In this document: in pieces, positions 1 through 11,394 of the stretch
How the letters are laid out: the number at the start of each line of letters is the position of its first letter
Numbering within the stretch: the stretch's first letter is position 1
Origin: Miscanthus floridulus
Taxonomy: Eukaryota; Streptophyta; Magnoliopsida; Poales; Poaceae
Reading direction: 5' to 3'
NCBI RefSeq assembly: GCF_019320115.1
Contig: NC_089582.1
Location: 121,669,259 to 121,733,258, forward strand
DNA: 64,000 bases
Translations under genes and position numbers: made by a program
The notes under the pieces: model-generated
What the model saw: the letters and a program-made list of their open reading frames with translations, nothing else
Databases searched by the model: none
Told to the model about the DNA's origin: nothing

Positions 1-1
1 G

Positions 2-196
2 GCGTTCACGTACCTGCGCATGGGGCCCGATCTGTTCCAGCCCGACAACTGGCGCCGCTTCGCCGCCTTCGTCAAGCGCATGTCCCAGCCGGGCGCACGG
101 GAGGCGTGCCGGGAGCAGGTGGAGCGCGAGGCCGAGGGCGTCGCGCACGCCACCCAGCCGCTCGTGCACGAGGCCGCCGTCGCGCTCACCGATTGA
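2..196 (+). CDS. beta-amylase family protein, C-terminal end (partial)
   Basis: The final 64 codons and TGA stop of a gene that begins left of the window. The translation opens with FTYLRMGPDLFQPDNWRRF, the C-terminal signature of plant glycosyl hydrolase family 14 (beta-amylases), followed by a charged tail and HATQPLVHEA. Beta-amylases release maltose from starch, many of them in plastids. The extended Ala/Glu-rich tail suggests a plastid or catalytically weak BAM9-like member rather than a seed amylase, but the catalytic residues lie outside the window, so activity cannot be judged. The gene is convergent with the phytoene synthase gene, with about 970 bp between the two stop codons. Confidence 0.82.
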   Translation, partial: AFTYLRMGPDLFQPDNWRRFAAFVKRMSQPGAREACREQVEREAEGVAHATQPLVHEAAVALTD

Positions 197-1164
197 TGTG
201 CAGGTGGCCGGCGTTCCCACCCACTGCCGAGATGGTCGTACGTGGAGGAAGGCACGAGCAAGTAAAGCACTAAACCCGGCCACGCATGCACTGCATGCGT
301 GTGGGAAGGAGTTTTCTACAAATGTGTTTTGAATTTAAGGTTAAATAAATAGGTATGGACTGCAGTAAACCATTTTAAAAGTTTATGGATCCAAAACGCC
401 ACTTTGGAAGTTGATGGACTCAACTGAAACTTCCTCATAGGTTAATGGATCTCTGGTGCATTTAACTCAAGTTAAAAATAGTGGCTTCTCCCACTCACAG
501 CAATGGGGAACAGCACACGCATAGGCCGCATTTGCCCCTACGCAGGGAGGGAGTGCGCGGGCTCGGCCACCGGGGGCGTGGGCGCAGCAGTCGGAGCACG
601 TGGCTGCCGGGGCTCGCTTGCGGGCGCACTGGCATGTCGGGACTCGGAAAGAAAGATACGAGGAAGAAAGGATTTGGGAAGAAAGAGAGGCCGTAGAGAA
701 GGAGATGAGTAAGAAAGAGAGACCATGGGAAAGAGCATTATGGTCATTTTAATCTTTATTTTCTATCACGAGAGGTTGTTTTGTCAAATGTTCATCAAGA
801 CAAGGTCAATGTTATTAATAGAGCTGCTCATGGAGAAAATTTTTTTGTTTCACTAGTGAAGCTGAGCAGTGAGTGACAGCATGGCATGTCACAACATTAC
901 TAATTAGGCCAATCAAGGTAGCTACAGAAACATACTCTGTATGCAAGAAGGTTACCCACTATCTTATTTCACTTTTACTCTTTTTAGTATACACATATAT
1001 GATACATCCAGTGCTTGTAGTACATGGCTAAACTCGGAGTACAAGTATCTAACACCGACCACCACCACCTGCCAACCATGTACTACTATTGATACATGTG
1101 GCCTGACCAGAAATTTGTACATCATATCATTCACTGCTATGTACCGAACGTTACAGAGACCGTT
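197..1164. other. convergent intergenic spacer
   Basis: Spacer between the beta-amylase stop and the phytoene synthase stop, expected to hold both 3' UTRs. It is mostly AT-rich apart from a GC-rich stretch near 520-640. Open frames here are short and lack family features. No further gene or complete mobile element was recognised. Confidence 0.6.
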
Positions 1165-3871
1165 CTATGTTAGGCTGGAGTAGCGTCTCTGTCTCTCAGC
1201 CTGCTGAGAAGAGGGGGGCACCAGTGATATCAGGTACGCCTTGGGCAGCGCCATCAGCTTCTTCCTCTTTGGAACGTAGGCCCTCCTGGTGAAGTTGTTG
1301 TAGTCGTTCGCCTCGATCTCGTCGAGGATTTGCCGGTACAGGAGCAGAGAAGCCCACACCTGAAACAGCAGTTGCAGCATGCAGGCTGTTCAATCATCTG
1401 AATTCTGAAGCCAGGCAAGTAAAGATGGTGATGTGTGCGTCTCAGCTAGACTCACCGGCCATCGGCTCTCCTGATTGAGCTCGGTGGCGCCTTCCTCGGC
1501 CTGCCTGAAGAAGGCTCTGGCCCTGGTGATCTGGCCCCTCATGAAGCTCCGCCACTCGTCGGTGACGCGGCCGTCCAAGATGTCGGCGTCGGAGAGCCCC
1601 GCCATCTCCAGTTCGTCCTGTGGGAGATAGATCCTTCCCCTTCTGGCGCTGTTATTTGTTGGCACACGTGAAGCACACGCATGTAAGTATTGTAGGCAAT
1701 ATATATGGGCGAGGACGGACGCTGACATTGGAGATGACGTACTCCTCGCCGACGTCCCTGAGGATGTTGGTGAGCTGGTTGGCCAGGCCCAGCGCCAGCG
1801 CCCCCTTGTAGACCGTCTCGGTGGCCGCCCTCGAGTCCGGCGAGATGCCCATCACCGGGACGCTCATCAGCCCCACGGTGCCGGCCACGTAGTAGCAGTA
1901 GAGGTACAGCTCGTCGAAGCTCCGGTACCGGGACTTCTTCAGGTCCATGCGCATCCCCTCGATCATGTCCCTGAACGGCTGTATGTCGACGGGGAAGTTG
2001 GCGACGGTGTCGGACAGGGCGGCGTCGAGCATGTCGTACGGGCGGCCGGCGAAGATGTCCTCCAGCCGCGACTCCCACCGGTCCAGCGCCACCGCCGAGA
2101 TGTGGGACGCGTTGGGCCCGTCAACCAGCTCGTCCGTTCTCCTGCACCACACTGAACACGCGCGCACACAGATGGAACACCACGTCAGCGATCCATCACT
2201 GTCATCCCTTCCCTACTGATCAATCATCAAGGAAAAATCATCGTGCCGGTGCATAAACTAATCTCTAGCTCATCAGAGTGTAAACATTTTTTTACTGCAT
2301 GCTTAGCCATACGGTAGGTATGAACTGGATTTTGGGTGACAGCATCAGCAAGTATCGTTTCTGCATGTCCTATGCTGCAACAAGTCGTCGTCTAAAGGCG
2401 GTTTACTGTTTTACTAACATTCAGAAAACGAAAGGAACCTTTTGCGCCGACTGTCAGGTGTCAACTGCAGACGGTACTAGAAACCGGGACATGCGGGGTT
2501 TGGTCTGCTTGCTTGCTTACCGTATATTGCCCAGATTGCCCTCCTCCGCTCCGGCGTCATCAGCTGCGTCGCTGCAACAGAAGAACAGCGGCATCTCATC
2601 AGATCAGAGATTCAGAGGTCAGGCACATGCATGTGCGCACTGATTGTCGAAGCTGACTGGTCGGTATTCGGTATGTGGTGTCCACAACTACATGGCAAAA
2701 TAGTCATTGTTCCTGATGTAGTATGATTAACATCTCAATGCATGCGTCCAAGATCGAGTCCATACTCATGTGGAAAGTCATCTCTACTTTTCATGAGCAT
2801 GCTGTCAATTTTTTTCAATCATTGTCATAGTTAATCAAATTAAATATACTAGCCGGTGCAGTAAGCAAATTGGAAAGGCAGGTGTTGGACTCGGACGGTC
2901 GGTTCAGGCTTCTTTCGACCAAGGATATGCATGACTGAGATTTTCATCCTTTTCCTATTGTCCTTTTTAGGACAAAAAGTTTGTTTTTTTACTTTGTTTA
3001 TTAAACAGCTTGCGAGAAAAACACACTAGTACTTGTGACACATGCATGTGCCTCGATCACGGCAAAACCTTTGTGGCTGGGGCGTAGCGAACAAAACTTG
3101 CCACGCCTAATCTTTAGTGTGGCTGTTAAAGAAAGTGTGTTGACTAAAATCGAAGTCACACTTATGATAAGGTTTGGCATGAAGATAATTCTATGGCATG
3201 TGGATTAAGTGCTAAAAAAGTATGACGTGCTATAGGTGTAACAGTGAATCAAACAGCGCTGAAGAAATTGTGGCACGACAGATTTTAGTCACCAACCAAA
3301 CAAACCCGACGTGATAGGTTTTGGTCACCCCACCCAAACAGACCCTTTGGTCATTAAACTAGGAGTACTCTTAAACTAGACTCTATTCAGATGAACAAGG
3401 GGAGTAGCGGGAATTTTGATCTCGTTTACCCAGGTAGAATGTCTTGGCGTACTCCTGGCAGACCTCCCCGCAGCGGTGGAAGGCCGCCTTGAGCCCGCCG
3501 TCCATGGGCACGGGCTCGATCCGCGCCGTCCTCGGCGCCGCGGCCGCGAGCGCCGCCTGCTTGAGCACGACCTCGTGCACCCTCTGCTCGGACGGCACGG
3601 CGAGCGCGTCGTCCCCGGGCGCCGGCGCCGCCACATGGAGTCCCCGCAGCGGCAGTGCTGGCGCGGGCGCGGCGGCGCCCCACGGCTCGGCCTCGAGGCA
3701 GCCAATGGTGTTGGAGGAGCCCGCGGCGCGCACGGAGCCCGGCGCCACGCCGCGGCCTCCTCGCCACCGCCTCCCGTACCTGGCCGAGAACGTCGCCGTG
3801 CGGGTCGGCGCGTCCACGGGCCACCGTGCCGCGCACGCCGGCGACTTCACCGCGTGGCTAGTGGACATCAT
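1165..3871 (-). CDS. PSY3: phytoene synthase, PSY3 type (five exons)
   Basis: Catalyses head-to-head condensation of two geranylgeranyl diphosphates to phytoene, the entry step of carotenoid synthesis in plastids. Exons on the minus strand: 3430-3871, 2521-2571, 1743-2151, 1456-1648 and 1165-1359. All introns are GT-AG and the joined frame is 429 codons plus stop, close to the usual PSY length. The start is the first of two adjacent ATGs. A plastid transit peptide (Ser/Ala/Arg-rich, about 60 residues) precedes the synthase domain. Both aspartate-rich substrate motifs are present: DELVD (about residues 171-175) and DVGED (about 297-301, split by intron 3). The second exon, encoding [16 protein letters not shown], has the 51-nt size typical of plant PSY genes. 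The N terminus ([16 protein letters not shown]) resembles the grass PSY3 paralogue, known from maize as root- and stress-responsive, rather than PSY1 or PSY2. No frameshift or stop was found. Confidence 0.95.
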
Positions 3872-3933
3872 GGCTGGCTGACACTCGGCGATGGCGGATA
3901 TATGGAGCTGAGGAAGGTGGTGACCAGGCCGAG

Positions 3934-3941
3934 CTATATAG
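3934..3941 (-). promoter_or_regulatory. TATA box of PSY3
   Basis: The minus strand reads CTATATAG about 65 nt upstream of the PSY3 start codon, in a pyrimidine-rich leader. The distance allows a short 5' UTR. Just upstream (3963-3990) is a short GGAGGCT-type triplicate. Confidence 0.65.
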
Positions 3942-4804
3942 AGAGGGATCGAGAGAGCAGAGGCGGGCGGGGTCTGGAGGCTGGAGGCTGGAGGTGGGAG
4001 ACTGAGAGCTGAGAGGTGACAGAGTGAGTGAGGCCAGCAGGCGACAGGGCTCCCGTCAGTTTTGTCCGTTGCCTGCAGGACACTGGCCGAGTACTGCAAA
4101 AACACAAAACTAGCCCTCTCCCGTGTGGCAGGTGACCGGCCACTGGTTTTCGGATTCCAAACCGCGAGTTCCAAAGCGGCGAGATGGCAGAGCCAGACTT
4201 CGTGGCGGCTCCCGTGTTGGCCACGCTCGCGGGAGGAGTGGAGGACACCCCCAACCCACGAGCCTCTCTACTCTCTAGCTAGGCGAGATCGATCGAGGAG
4301 CACGGATGACAACCACAGCTGCGTGCACTCTCAAGCTCAAGCTACTCCACGTCTCCACGCACGCACGCACGCCCAAGGCATGGCGGGCCTTTTGTAATGC
4401 GGAATTGGGGAGCCGCGAGGCCAGGTGGCGGGCGTTGGCAGGGGGTGTTCCTGTCCAGGAGGAGGAGGACGCTCTTCGCCCTTCCGTGGTTCACTGGTTC
4501 GTGAAAGTGGCTGGTGAGGCATTTCGCCCGGCACTAGCAGGCCGCATGGCATTCGCAACCAGACAAAACGGCGCGCGTGGAAAGGTTCAGACGGTGTCCT
4601 GGTGGAGATGGCAACTCCGTTTTCGTATGTTGGCAGATGACTTGTGTCATTGTGTGCTGTGCTGTGGTGAGTCTCACGGCAGAAGTGGTCTCGCTTATCT
4701 GGCGAAACCATGCTACTCCAGTCTCCTGTACTAGAGAGCAAGCATCACAAAACCATTCTGCTAAAGCAGTGCGTAATAGAAGTACTCCTTACTTAGTATA
4801 CTAA

Positions 4805-5061
4805 GGCCCTATTTTTACTGTACTCCCTCCTAAAATTCATATCACATCGAATGTTTTGACACATGCATGGAGTATTAAATATAGACTAATTCGACACCGC
4901 GGCGCTACAGTAAACATGTGCTAATGACGGATTAATTAGGCTTAAAAATCGTCTCGCAAATTAGTCTCCATCTATGTAATTGGTTTTGTAATAAATCTAT
5001 ATTTAATACTCCTTATTATCTAAACATTTGATGTGATATGAATTTTTACCAAACACCCCCC
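4805..5061. mobile_element. Tourist-like MITE upstream of PSY3
   Basis: A 257-bp element with imperfect terminal inverted repeats: AAAATTCATATCACATCGAA near the left end and its complement near 5021-5046. It is flanked by the 3-bp duplication TAA (4802-4804 and 5062-5064), as expected for PIF/Harbinger MITEs. The core phrase ATGCATGGAGTATTAAATAT is common in grass MITEs. It lies about 930 bp upstream of the PSY3 start. Confidence 0.75.
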
Positions 5062-5064
5062 TAA

Positions 5065-6466
5065 TAAACATCACGCGTGTGATCTCTCTGGTCTAAGTCA
5101 ACGATGTATTCGAGTATCCCGCCGACCATGGTCTCTCTCCGGTACCCGCCTGTCACGAGCCACGCCCGGGCGCGTCGCGCACCGTACGCGGAGCGCCCAC
5201 CCCGCACCCGTGGGCCAAGGGCCATGGCCGGTCCGCATCCGCCGCACGCACATGGCCATCAGGTCACGGTCCACGGAGACGACGAGACCGGTACCGGTAC
5301 CCAGGCACAGGCAGGCAGCGCGCCGGAAGGGACACGTGGTGGGGCGCGCGATCGTGGCAGGCCTCGCCGCCCTCGGCCTGTCGGCATGTGGGAACGGCGC
5401 GACCGACAGGAGGAGCACCCGGTGGGGCCTCCTGCACCCCGCCCGCCCGGTGTGGCTCCGTGTCATTCAGTCATTCTCCCTCCCTTTCTTCCCACCTGGA
5501 CTGGTGATGGTGGCCGTCGTTGCTGCGTTCCGCCGTCCGCCCAGTCCACTCCAGTTGCTGCTGGTGTGCGTGCTGGCGTCGCGTCGGGGCACCCAACGCA
5601 CCCAGCCGGTGGCGCCTTGCCGGCTTGCCTTGCTCCGCGCGCACGGCAATGCCAATGCCCAATGCAGAAGCTGTGCCAGTGCGTGCGTGCGTGCGTGAGC
5701 CGCGAGCGCGACCCAATTGATAGGACGCGCGTTTGCCCACGTATCGGACGGCGGGACGGGACGGCGACCTGACCCGGTGTCGGGGCGGGCGGTGGTCACT
5801 GGTCGCCGTCGGCTCGTCCTGAGTGCGACCGCAGCTTTGCACGGTCGGCAGGATACGTGCCTACTACTACTGCCTAGAGTAGTGCGGTTTGCTGTGCCGT
5901 GTGCAGTGCTGGTGTTCGGTCACCGGTCGGTCGTACGCGGGATCGATGGACCACGAGACCATGCAAAAAAGAGGCATTTCCACTAATTGGAGCACCCATT
6001 TCTTTTCAAGGCGCCACTCCAGTGGCGAGCTGACATTTACCAGAGCTAGCTAGCTTTCTTTCTTTCTTTCTTTTTTGCAGCAACCGGTGTTACGTAACGT
6101 AGTAGTAGCTTTCTATCCATCCGTCCATACGGGAGAGGTGCACGCGTCGAGGTGATGTGGTGATGGACGTCGTAGTGCGCCAGTCGGGCAATTCACTCAC
6201 GTGACATTTGTTTATGTCTTTTACTAGCAAGTGAGGCCATACTGTAGATTGCCATGCGGGCCCAAGGCCCCAAGGAACAACAACAAAGACTGAACTGGCT
6301 TTCTACCCACTAGGCAACGACTGCTGAATCTGGAAATCCGATGTGAAGACGAGGCGCACAAGAGGCTCATGAGCTTCATTTTACAGGACAGGAGAACATT
6401 CTAAGCAAACCGCTGTCAAACGCAAGGAAGCTCCAGTCCGGGTGAGCAGCGAGCCAGCGACAGAGC
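5065..6466. other. GC-rich spacer with no supported gene
   Basis: Upstream flank of PSY3 up to the hAT target site. 5100-5900 is GC-rich and holds long overlapping frames on both strands, but their arginine/proline-rich translations show no domain and look like composition artefacts. A short CTTT microsatellite lies at 6054-6076. Confidence 0.55.
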
Positions 6467-6944
6467 AGCGTGGCTATACTTGGCCATGCAGCCTGAGGCA
6501 CGACGGCACGGCACGAAGCACATTTTTTTAGCCCGACACGAGCATGGCACGGCCCGGTGACATGCGGGCCCGGGTTGGCCCGGCCCGAGGCCGCAGGCCG
6601 TGCCTGGGCCGCTGCTAAGGCCCGTGGGCTGGCACGGCACGGCACGGCCTGAGTCAGCCGGCCCGGCAGCGGCCCGGCCACCCTCCTCCCCCTCTTGGGC
6701 TCCTGGCCTCCTCACTCCACTCCTCCGTCCTCCCCTCCCGGCCTCCCCGCGGCCCACACCCGCAGTCATGGCCACACACCCCCTCCTCATATATAAGCTC
6801 ACGCCGCGGCCGCCGCGGCCACACCCGAAAACCCTAGCTCATTTCACTCGCTCGCCTGTCACCTCGCCTCGCTGCTCTCGCCTCGTAGTCTCGCTCTCGG
6901 CTTCGTCCTCCCCGACTCCGGTGAGGTGACCTCGACGATCCGCC

Positions 6945-7525
6945 TGCCGCCGGCGAGCAGCTCCCTACTCCTCCTACCAGATTCCCTCCCTGCTCCCTCT
7001 CCGGCCTCCGCCTCTCCCTTCTCCCTATCCCTATCTCCACTCTAGATCTCGGTGACTATGTGAGTTCGTGTCCCGTCTGCCCCTCCTCCGCCGCTCGCCG
7101 TCCTTCTAACCGGTGTGTCGTCTTCTCTGGGTGGCCCTCGTCTTCTCCGACACCGGGCTCCGGTTGCGCAGGTACATCCCTAACCCTAACCCTAACCCTA
7201 ACCCTAACCCCGCCTACCGCCGACGAGCAGCTCCCTACTACTAAGTCCTACCTGATCCCCTCCCTGCTCCCTCTCCGCCTCTTCCTTCTCCCTATCCCTA
7301 TCTCCCCTCTAGATCTGGGTGATTATGTGAGTTTGTGTCCCCGTGTGCCCCTCCTCCGCCGCTCGCCGTCCTTCTAACCTTACTGTCGTCTTCTCTAGGT
7401 GGCCATCGTCTTCTTCGGCACCGGGCTCCAGTTGCGCAGGTACATCCCTAACCCAAACCCAAACCTTAACCCTAACCTAAACCCTAACCCTAACTCTAAC
7501 CCTAACCGTAACCCTAACCCTCTTC
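6945..7525 (+). repeat. tandem leader duplication with telomere-like repeats
   Basis: Two direct copies of a leader segment of about 270 bp (about 6945-7211 and 7212-7525). They share GCAGCTCCCTACT, TCTAGATCT and GCGCAGGTACATCCCTAAC. Each copy ends in runs of CCCTAAA-like/CCCTAAC units (7170-7211 and 7446-7525). The preceding CAG|GTACAT resembles a 5' splice site, and a TTTATGCAG acceptor lies at 7597-7605. The telomere-like tract may therefore be the start of a leader intron (inference). Confidence 0.75.
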
Positions 7526-7696
7526 TTCTTCCATTGATGAATGGTTTGTGTCTTTGTGATCTATTCTGATGTATTGTTTTCCTCCTCCTCCACGTCTTTA
7601 TGCAGGTCGGTAGCCGATGCGTCGTCTTCTAGCTGTGGCTTAGAGCGAGCAAGGCGGCCACCCGCCCCGTCGAGGAACGGGGCTGGAGAGGCGGCC

Positions 7697-9604
7697 ATGG
7701 CCAACGAGGATGGCCTCCTACCGGTTGGCCTGGCCCTAGAGGGCGAGAACGACGACGACACTCGAGCCGACGCTGCTGCGTTGTTCGGTATTGATCTTGG
7801 GGATGGCTCTGCTGCTCCGATCGATGTGGACGCGGACGGTGGCGAAGGGGGGACGGCGACTGCGAACTCCAACGGCACTGGTCCTTCGGTTGCTGGTACA
7901 GGTAACACTAGTAAGCGCAAATCACCTGTGTGGGCTGATTTTGAGGAGATCTATAAGGTTATTAATGGTTCTAGAATTTGCACCAAGGTTGTTTGTAAGA
8001 TATGCAAAACTACCTTATCTGCTAGATCTTCTGCTAACACTGGTCACTTAAAAAGGCACCAAAAATCATGTAGGATTAAAACTGATCGACGTGCTAGGGT
8101 TCAATCTAGGCTTTCATACAATCCTGATGGTTTTGTTTATAACTGGGATTATAAACCTGGAGTTGCTAGATCTGAATTATGTCATTTGATTGCTAAGCTT
8201 GATCTGCCTTTAGGAATTGGTGAGACTGATGCTTGGGAAGAATACATTGTTAGAGCTCATAATCCTAAGTTTGTGAAGGTCTCTAGACAGACCACCACTA
8301 GAGATCTTGGCAAACTTTTTAATGAACGACGTAATATAATTAAGAACTGTGTGTTGCCTGGTGCTTCTTCTATTGGTCTGACATCAGACATTTTGTCTGG
8401 TAATGCAAAGGAAGACTATATCAGTGTTGTTGCTCATTATATGACTGCTGACTGGGAGTTGCAGAAAAAGGTAATTGGTCTCCGCTTGATTGAGGTAAAA
8501 CATACTGGTGACAATATTGCAGAAAAAGTTGCTTGTGTGATTGAAGAATTTGGTTTGCTTGACAAGGTGTTCTCTGTTACTCTTGACAATGCTTCTTACA
8601 ATGCTAAGGCTATGGAAATATTGACACCTATGTTTGCTGGTTATCTGGGTTCTGAACCTGCACCTTTGCTGATAAAATACTTGAATTCCTGAAAGTTTTT
8701 TATGACTCCACAGTCACTCTTTCTGGTGTTTACTATCCAACTAGTCCACTTATTCTGCACCATCTGCTAGATATTATAACTCATTTGCATGAAAGTTCAA
8801 AGGATCAGAATCTGTTTTCTGTTGTCTATCCTATGAAGCTTAAATACCTAAAATACTGGAAGGACATACATCTGTTGTATTCATTTGCATTCATTCTTGA
8901 TCCTAGAGGTAAAATGAGAGGTTTATTTAATGTTCTTACCATAATGCAACAAAAAACTGATTTTGACTACAATTCTTATTATGGTATTGTGAAAACTGAA
9001 ATTTTCAAGTTGTTTAACAAGTATGAAGAAAAGTTTGGTGCAGCTAGGTCTCAAAGGAGGGTTGCACATCCTGCAAGCATCACAGGTAAGAGGAAGCATG
9101 CATGGGGAAGAATTTTTAGAGGCCCTGGAGCATCTGGTGTTGTTGGACCTTCCCCTGCCTCTGCTCCCAGTCCTTTATCTACTTCTACTGCTGCTTGTGA
9201 GCTATCTGCTTATCTGGACAGTGACAATGTCACTGCATATGAGGATGACTTTGATCTACTTCTCTGGTGGCGTAACCATAAGCTAACATATCCAATGTTT
9301 TCTATCATGGCTAGAGACATTATGTCAGTTCATGTTTCAACAGTGTCTTCAGAAATCTTGTTTCAGCTTGACAGGAAGAATACTTGAGGAGCGGCGCCGT
9401 CGACTATTGCCTGAACATGTGGAGATGCTTGCTTGCATAAAAGATTGGGAGCTAGGTGAAAGAAGACTGCAGCATGATGTTGACAACCAAGAACTGGTAG
9501 ACTCCTTCAAACATCTCTATCTTGATGAAGATGCATCTACTTCTGGTTCTGGGGCTTCTTCTGCTACCACATCTGCATCTGTGGCTTCTGCATCTGGTGG
9601 TTGA
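7697..9604 (+). pseudogene. hAT transposase, RICESLEEPER-like (disrupted)
   Basis: Probable start ATG at 7697 (MANEDGLLPVG) after the leader acceptor. An acidic N terminus is followed by a BED zinc finger (7920-8080; CKICK...HLKRHQKSC) and the start of the RNase H-like catalytic region (SVTLDNASYNAKAME near 8575). The frame breaks at about 8660. The middle of the catalytic domain, including the usual CxxH region, is missing, and the text resumes in another frame with EFLKVFYDSTVTLSGVYYP. The C-terminal hAT dimerisation domain (9205-9480; YPMFSIMARDIMSVHVSTVSSE, then SLTGRILEERRRRLLPEHVE) is split by one extra A at about 9353-9355. It ends at 9604 in a Ser/Ala/Thr tail. An internal deletion plus frameshift means no active transposase. 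Confidence 0.88.
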
Positions 9605-10170
9605 GATTGAGAGTTGAGATTGAGAGACTTGAGAGGTGAGTTGAGAGCCTCAGACTTGATTATGATCTGTATCTGTGATGTATCATGTAAATCTTTGAAC
9701 ATGTTTAAGACTTATAAGAGCTGTGCTGCACTCTTTTTCCCTTTCTGGGGTTTCTCACAAGAATGAGTTTTACCTAGAAAGGTTTTTAATGAGGCAGCAT
9801 TGCACACAACTCAGTTATCCTTTTAATTTCCTCTTGTTCTCTGTGTGTATGGTTTTGGTTTTAGTTTGAAGCTCTTCTAGGAAAAAATACTTCAAATTTG
9901 AATACTTCTTGTTGAGATGAATTTTTTGATGTGTAAATGTGTTTTTGAACCCTACGGGCCTCGGGTTGGCACGGCCTGGTGATTTGGCCGTGCCTACCAG
10001 GCCGGCACGGCACGGATTTAGGCCCACAGGCCCGTGCTTGGGCTGTTGGCTAGGCACGAGGCCCGCAGCGGCACGGCACGGGAGGCACGGCGTGCCGTGC
10101 CGGCCCGACATCCTCCGGGCCATGCCTGTCCGGTGACCGGGCCGGCCCAATGGCCAAGTATAAGCGTGGC

Positions 10171-11394
10171 ACTGCCGGATTGTACGTAAATTCAATTTCC
10201 TTTCGGGGCCAGGGAACACACAGTGACACAGATGAAGGTTGGCGCAAAGGGACAAATGACCGGATTGTCAGGGGAGATGAAAACAAACTGCATCCTCATA
10301 GAGTCGCGGCGCGACTGCGCGAGTTCAATCCGCAAGCCCTTGCCCTTGTGCATCCGATATGAGAATACCGCAATATACTAGTAGCAATCAGCTATAGCAG
10401 CTCCAGGAAGCGATAGCACGCAAGAGAGACCTGGAACCACTTGAAACGTGACTAGACTCTAGTGATAAATTTTCTTTTCTCATGCAGGCGTATCTCGGGG
10501 CTACTCGGCAAGATCCCCGGCCCTCCGTTGCTTACTCAGATTTTGGAACAGCAAGGCAGTGGATGGAATGAATGTGGTCGATGCTCATACCGTCCAGATC
10601 AAGAAGGCGGGTAGCACTTGAGCTCCTAAGCTGTCCACCCAGAACAATTGAATAAACTCTAGTCTAGTATAATTCAAGAGTTCCTTTCACTCACATTACC
10701 AAAAAAGAAGGGGTGTCGTTGTCTGCACAGACGATTTGCCTCTCACTGACTGAAACACCCAAACTTCTCTCCCAACTAAACAGAATAACATACCTTCAGG
10801 GTTCCATTAGCATTCATCTGATTCCGATCATCCACATCCAAGCCGTGAACCAACTGCACTGCGTGCCAAACTGAAAGAGAAACAGCTGCGCTCAATCTAC
10901 GCAATGGATAGCATCTCTTTGACCTTCTGTTACACCAACTTTTTCATGATGATTCCTACATGAAGCTTCAAATTATTGGATGCCGACATTGATTGAGCAA
11001 CACGAAATGAGTAAACTCGACCAAGATATTATTATTTAAACAAGAACGGGTAGATGATACTGATGCAAACATTTAAAAAGGGGAAAGGATACAATTTTGG
11101 CCCACATTTGTGGAAACTCAAGCACTCAGTTGGAAATAAGGAGCACGGCCACGAGAGCTTGTTCATCCATGTACAGACCACCCTAATCTGGGAAGACAAT
11201 ATCTAGGGGTTATCAATGGAATTAATCAAACACACTTCACGTTCAGGTACAGTTGGGTAGCTGTTCCCAGCTGGGTACATCAGCCGTATGAACAAAAGCC
11301 TCCTCCCATACTTCTAGTGGTATTTACTGAAATGGCTACAGTCTGCCCCTTTGAAATTTGGCATCAAAACTTCAACAGTGCTTCCAACAGGCAC
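10171..11394. other. spacer downstream of the ARC3-type gene
   Basis: Lies between the hAT target duplication and the proposed stop of the ARC3-type gene. It should include that gene's 3' UTR. No open frame with recognisable features, repeat array or terminal inverted repeats was found. Confidence 0.5.

Larger units (their letters stand above)
6475..10162 (+). mobile_element. full-length hAT transposon, decayed
   Basis: A 3,688-bp element bounded by perfect 13-bp inverted repeats: TATACTTGGCCAT at 6475-6487 and its complement at 10150-10162. It is flanked by an exact 8-bp target duplication, AGCGTGGC (6467-6474 and 10163-10170), diagnostic of hAT elements. Both ends carry GC-rich subterminal arrays of GGCACGGC/GGCCCG words (6490-6680 and 9955-10150). 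These resemble the clustered transposase-binding sites known for hAT elements, although binding is inferred. Inside are a leader with telomere-like repeats and a broken transposase. The intact ends mean it could still be moved by a transposase supplied elsewhere. Confidence 0.93.

Noticed and set aside
5104..5772. 222-codon plus-strand open frame upstream of PSY3
   Set aside because: It lies in GC-rich DNA where several overlapping frames on both strands are open. The Arg/Pro/Thr-rich translation has no domain and no splice support.
7170..7525. CCCTAAC runs as a true chromosome end or interstitial telomere
   Set aside because: The runs are short and imperfect, lie inside a complete hAT element, and recur in the same place in a second family member.
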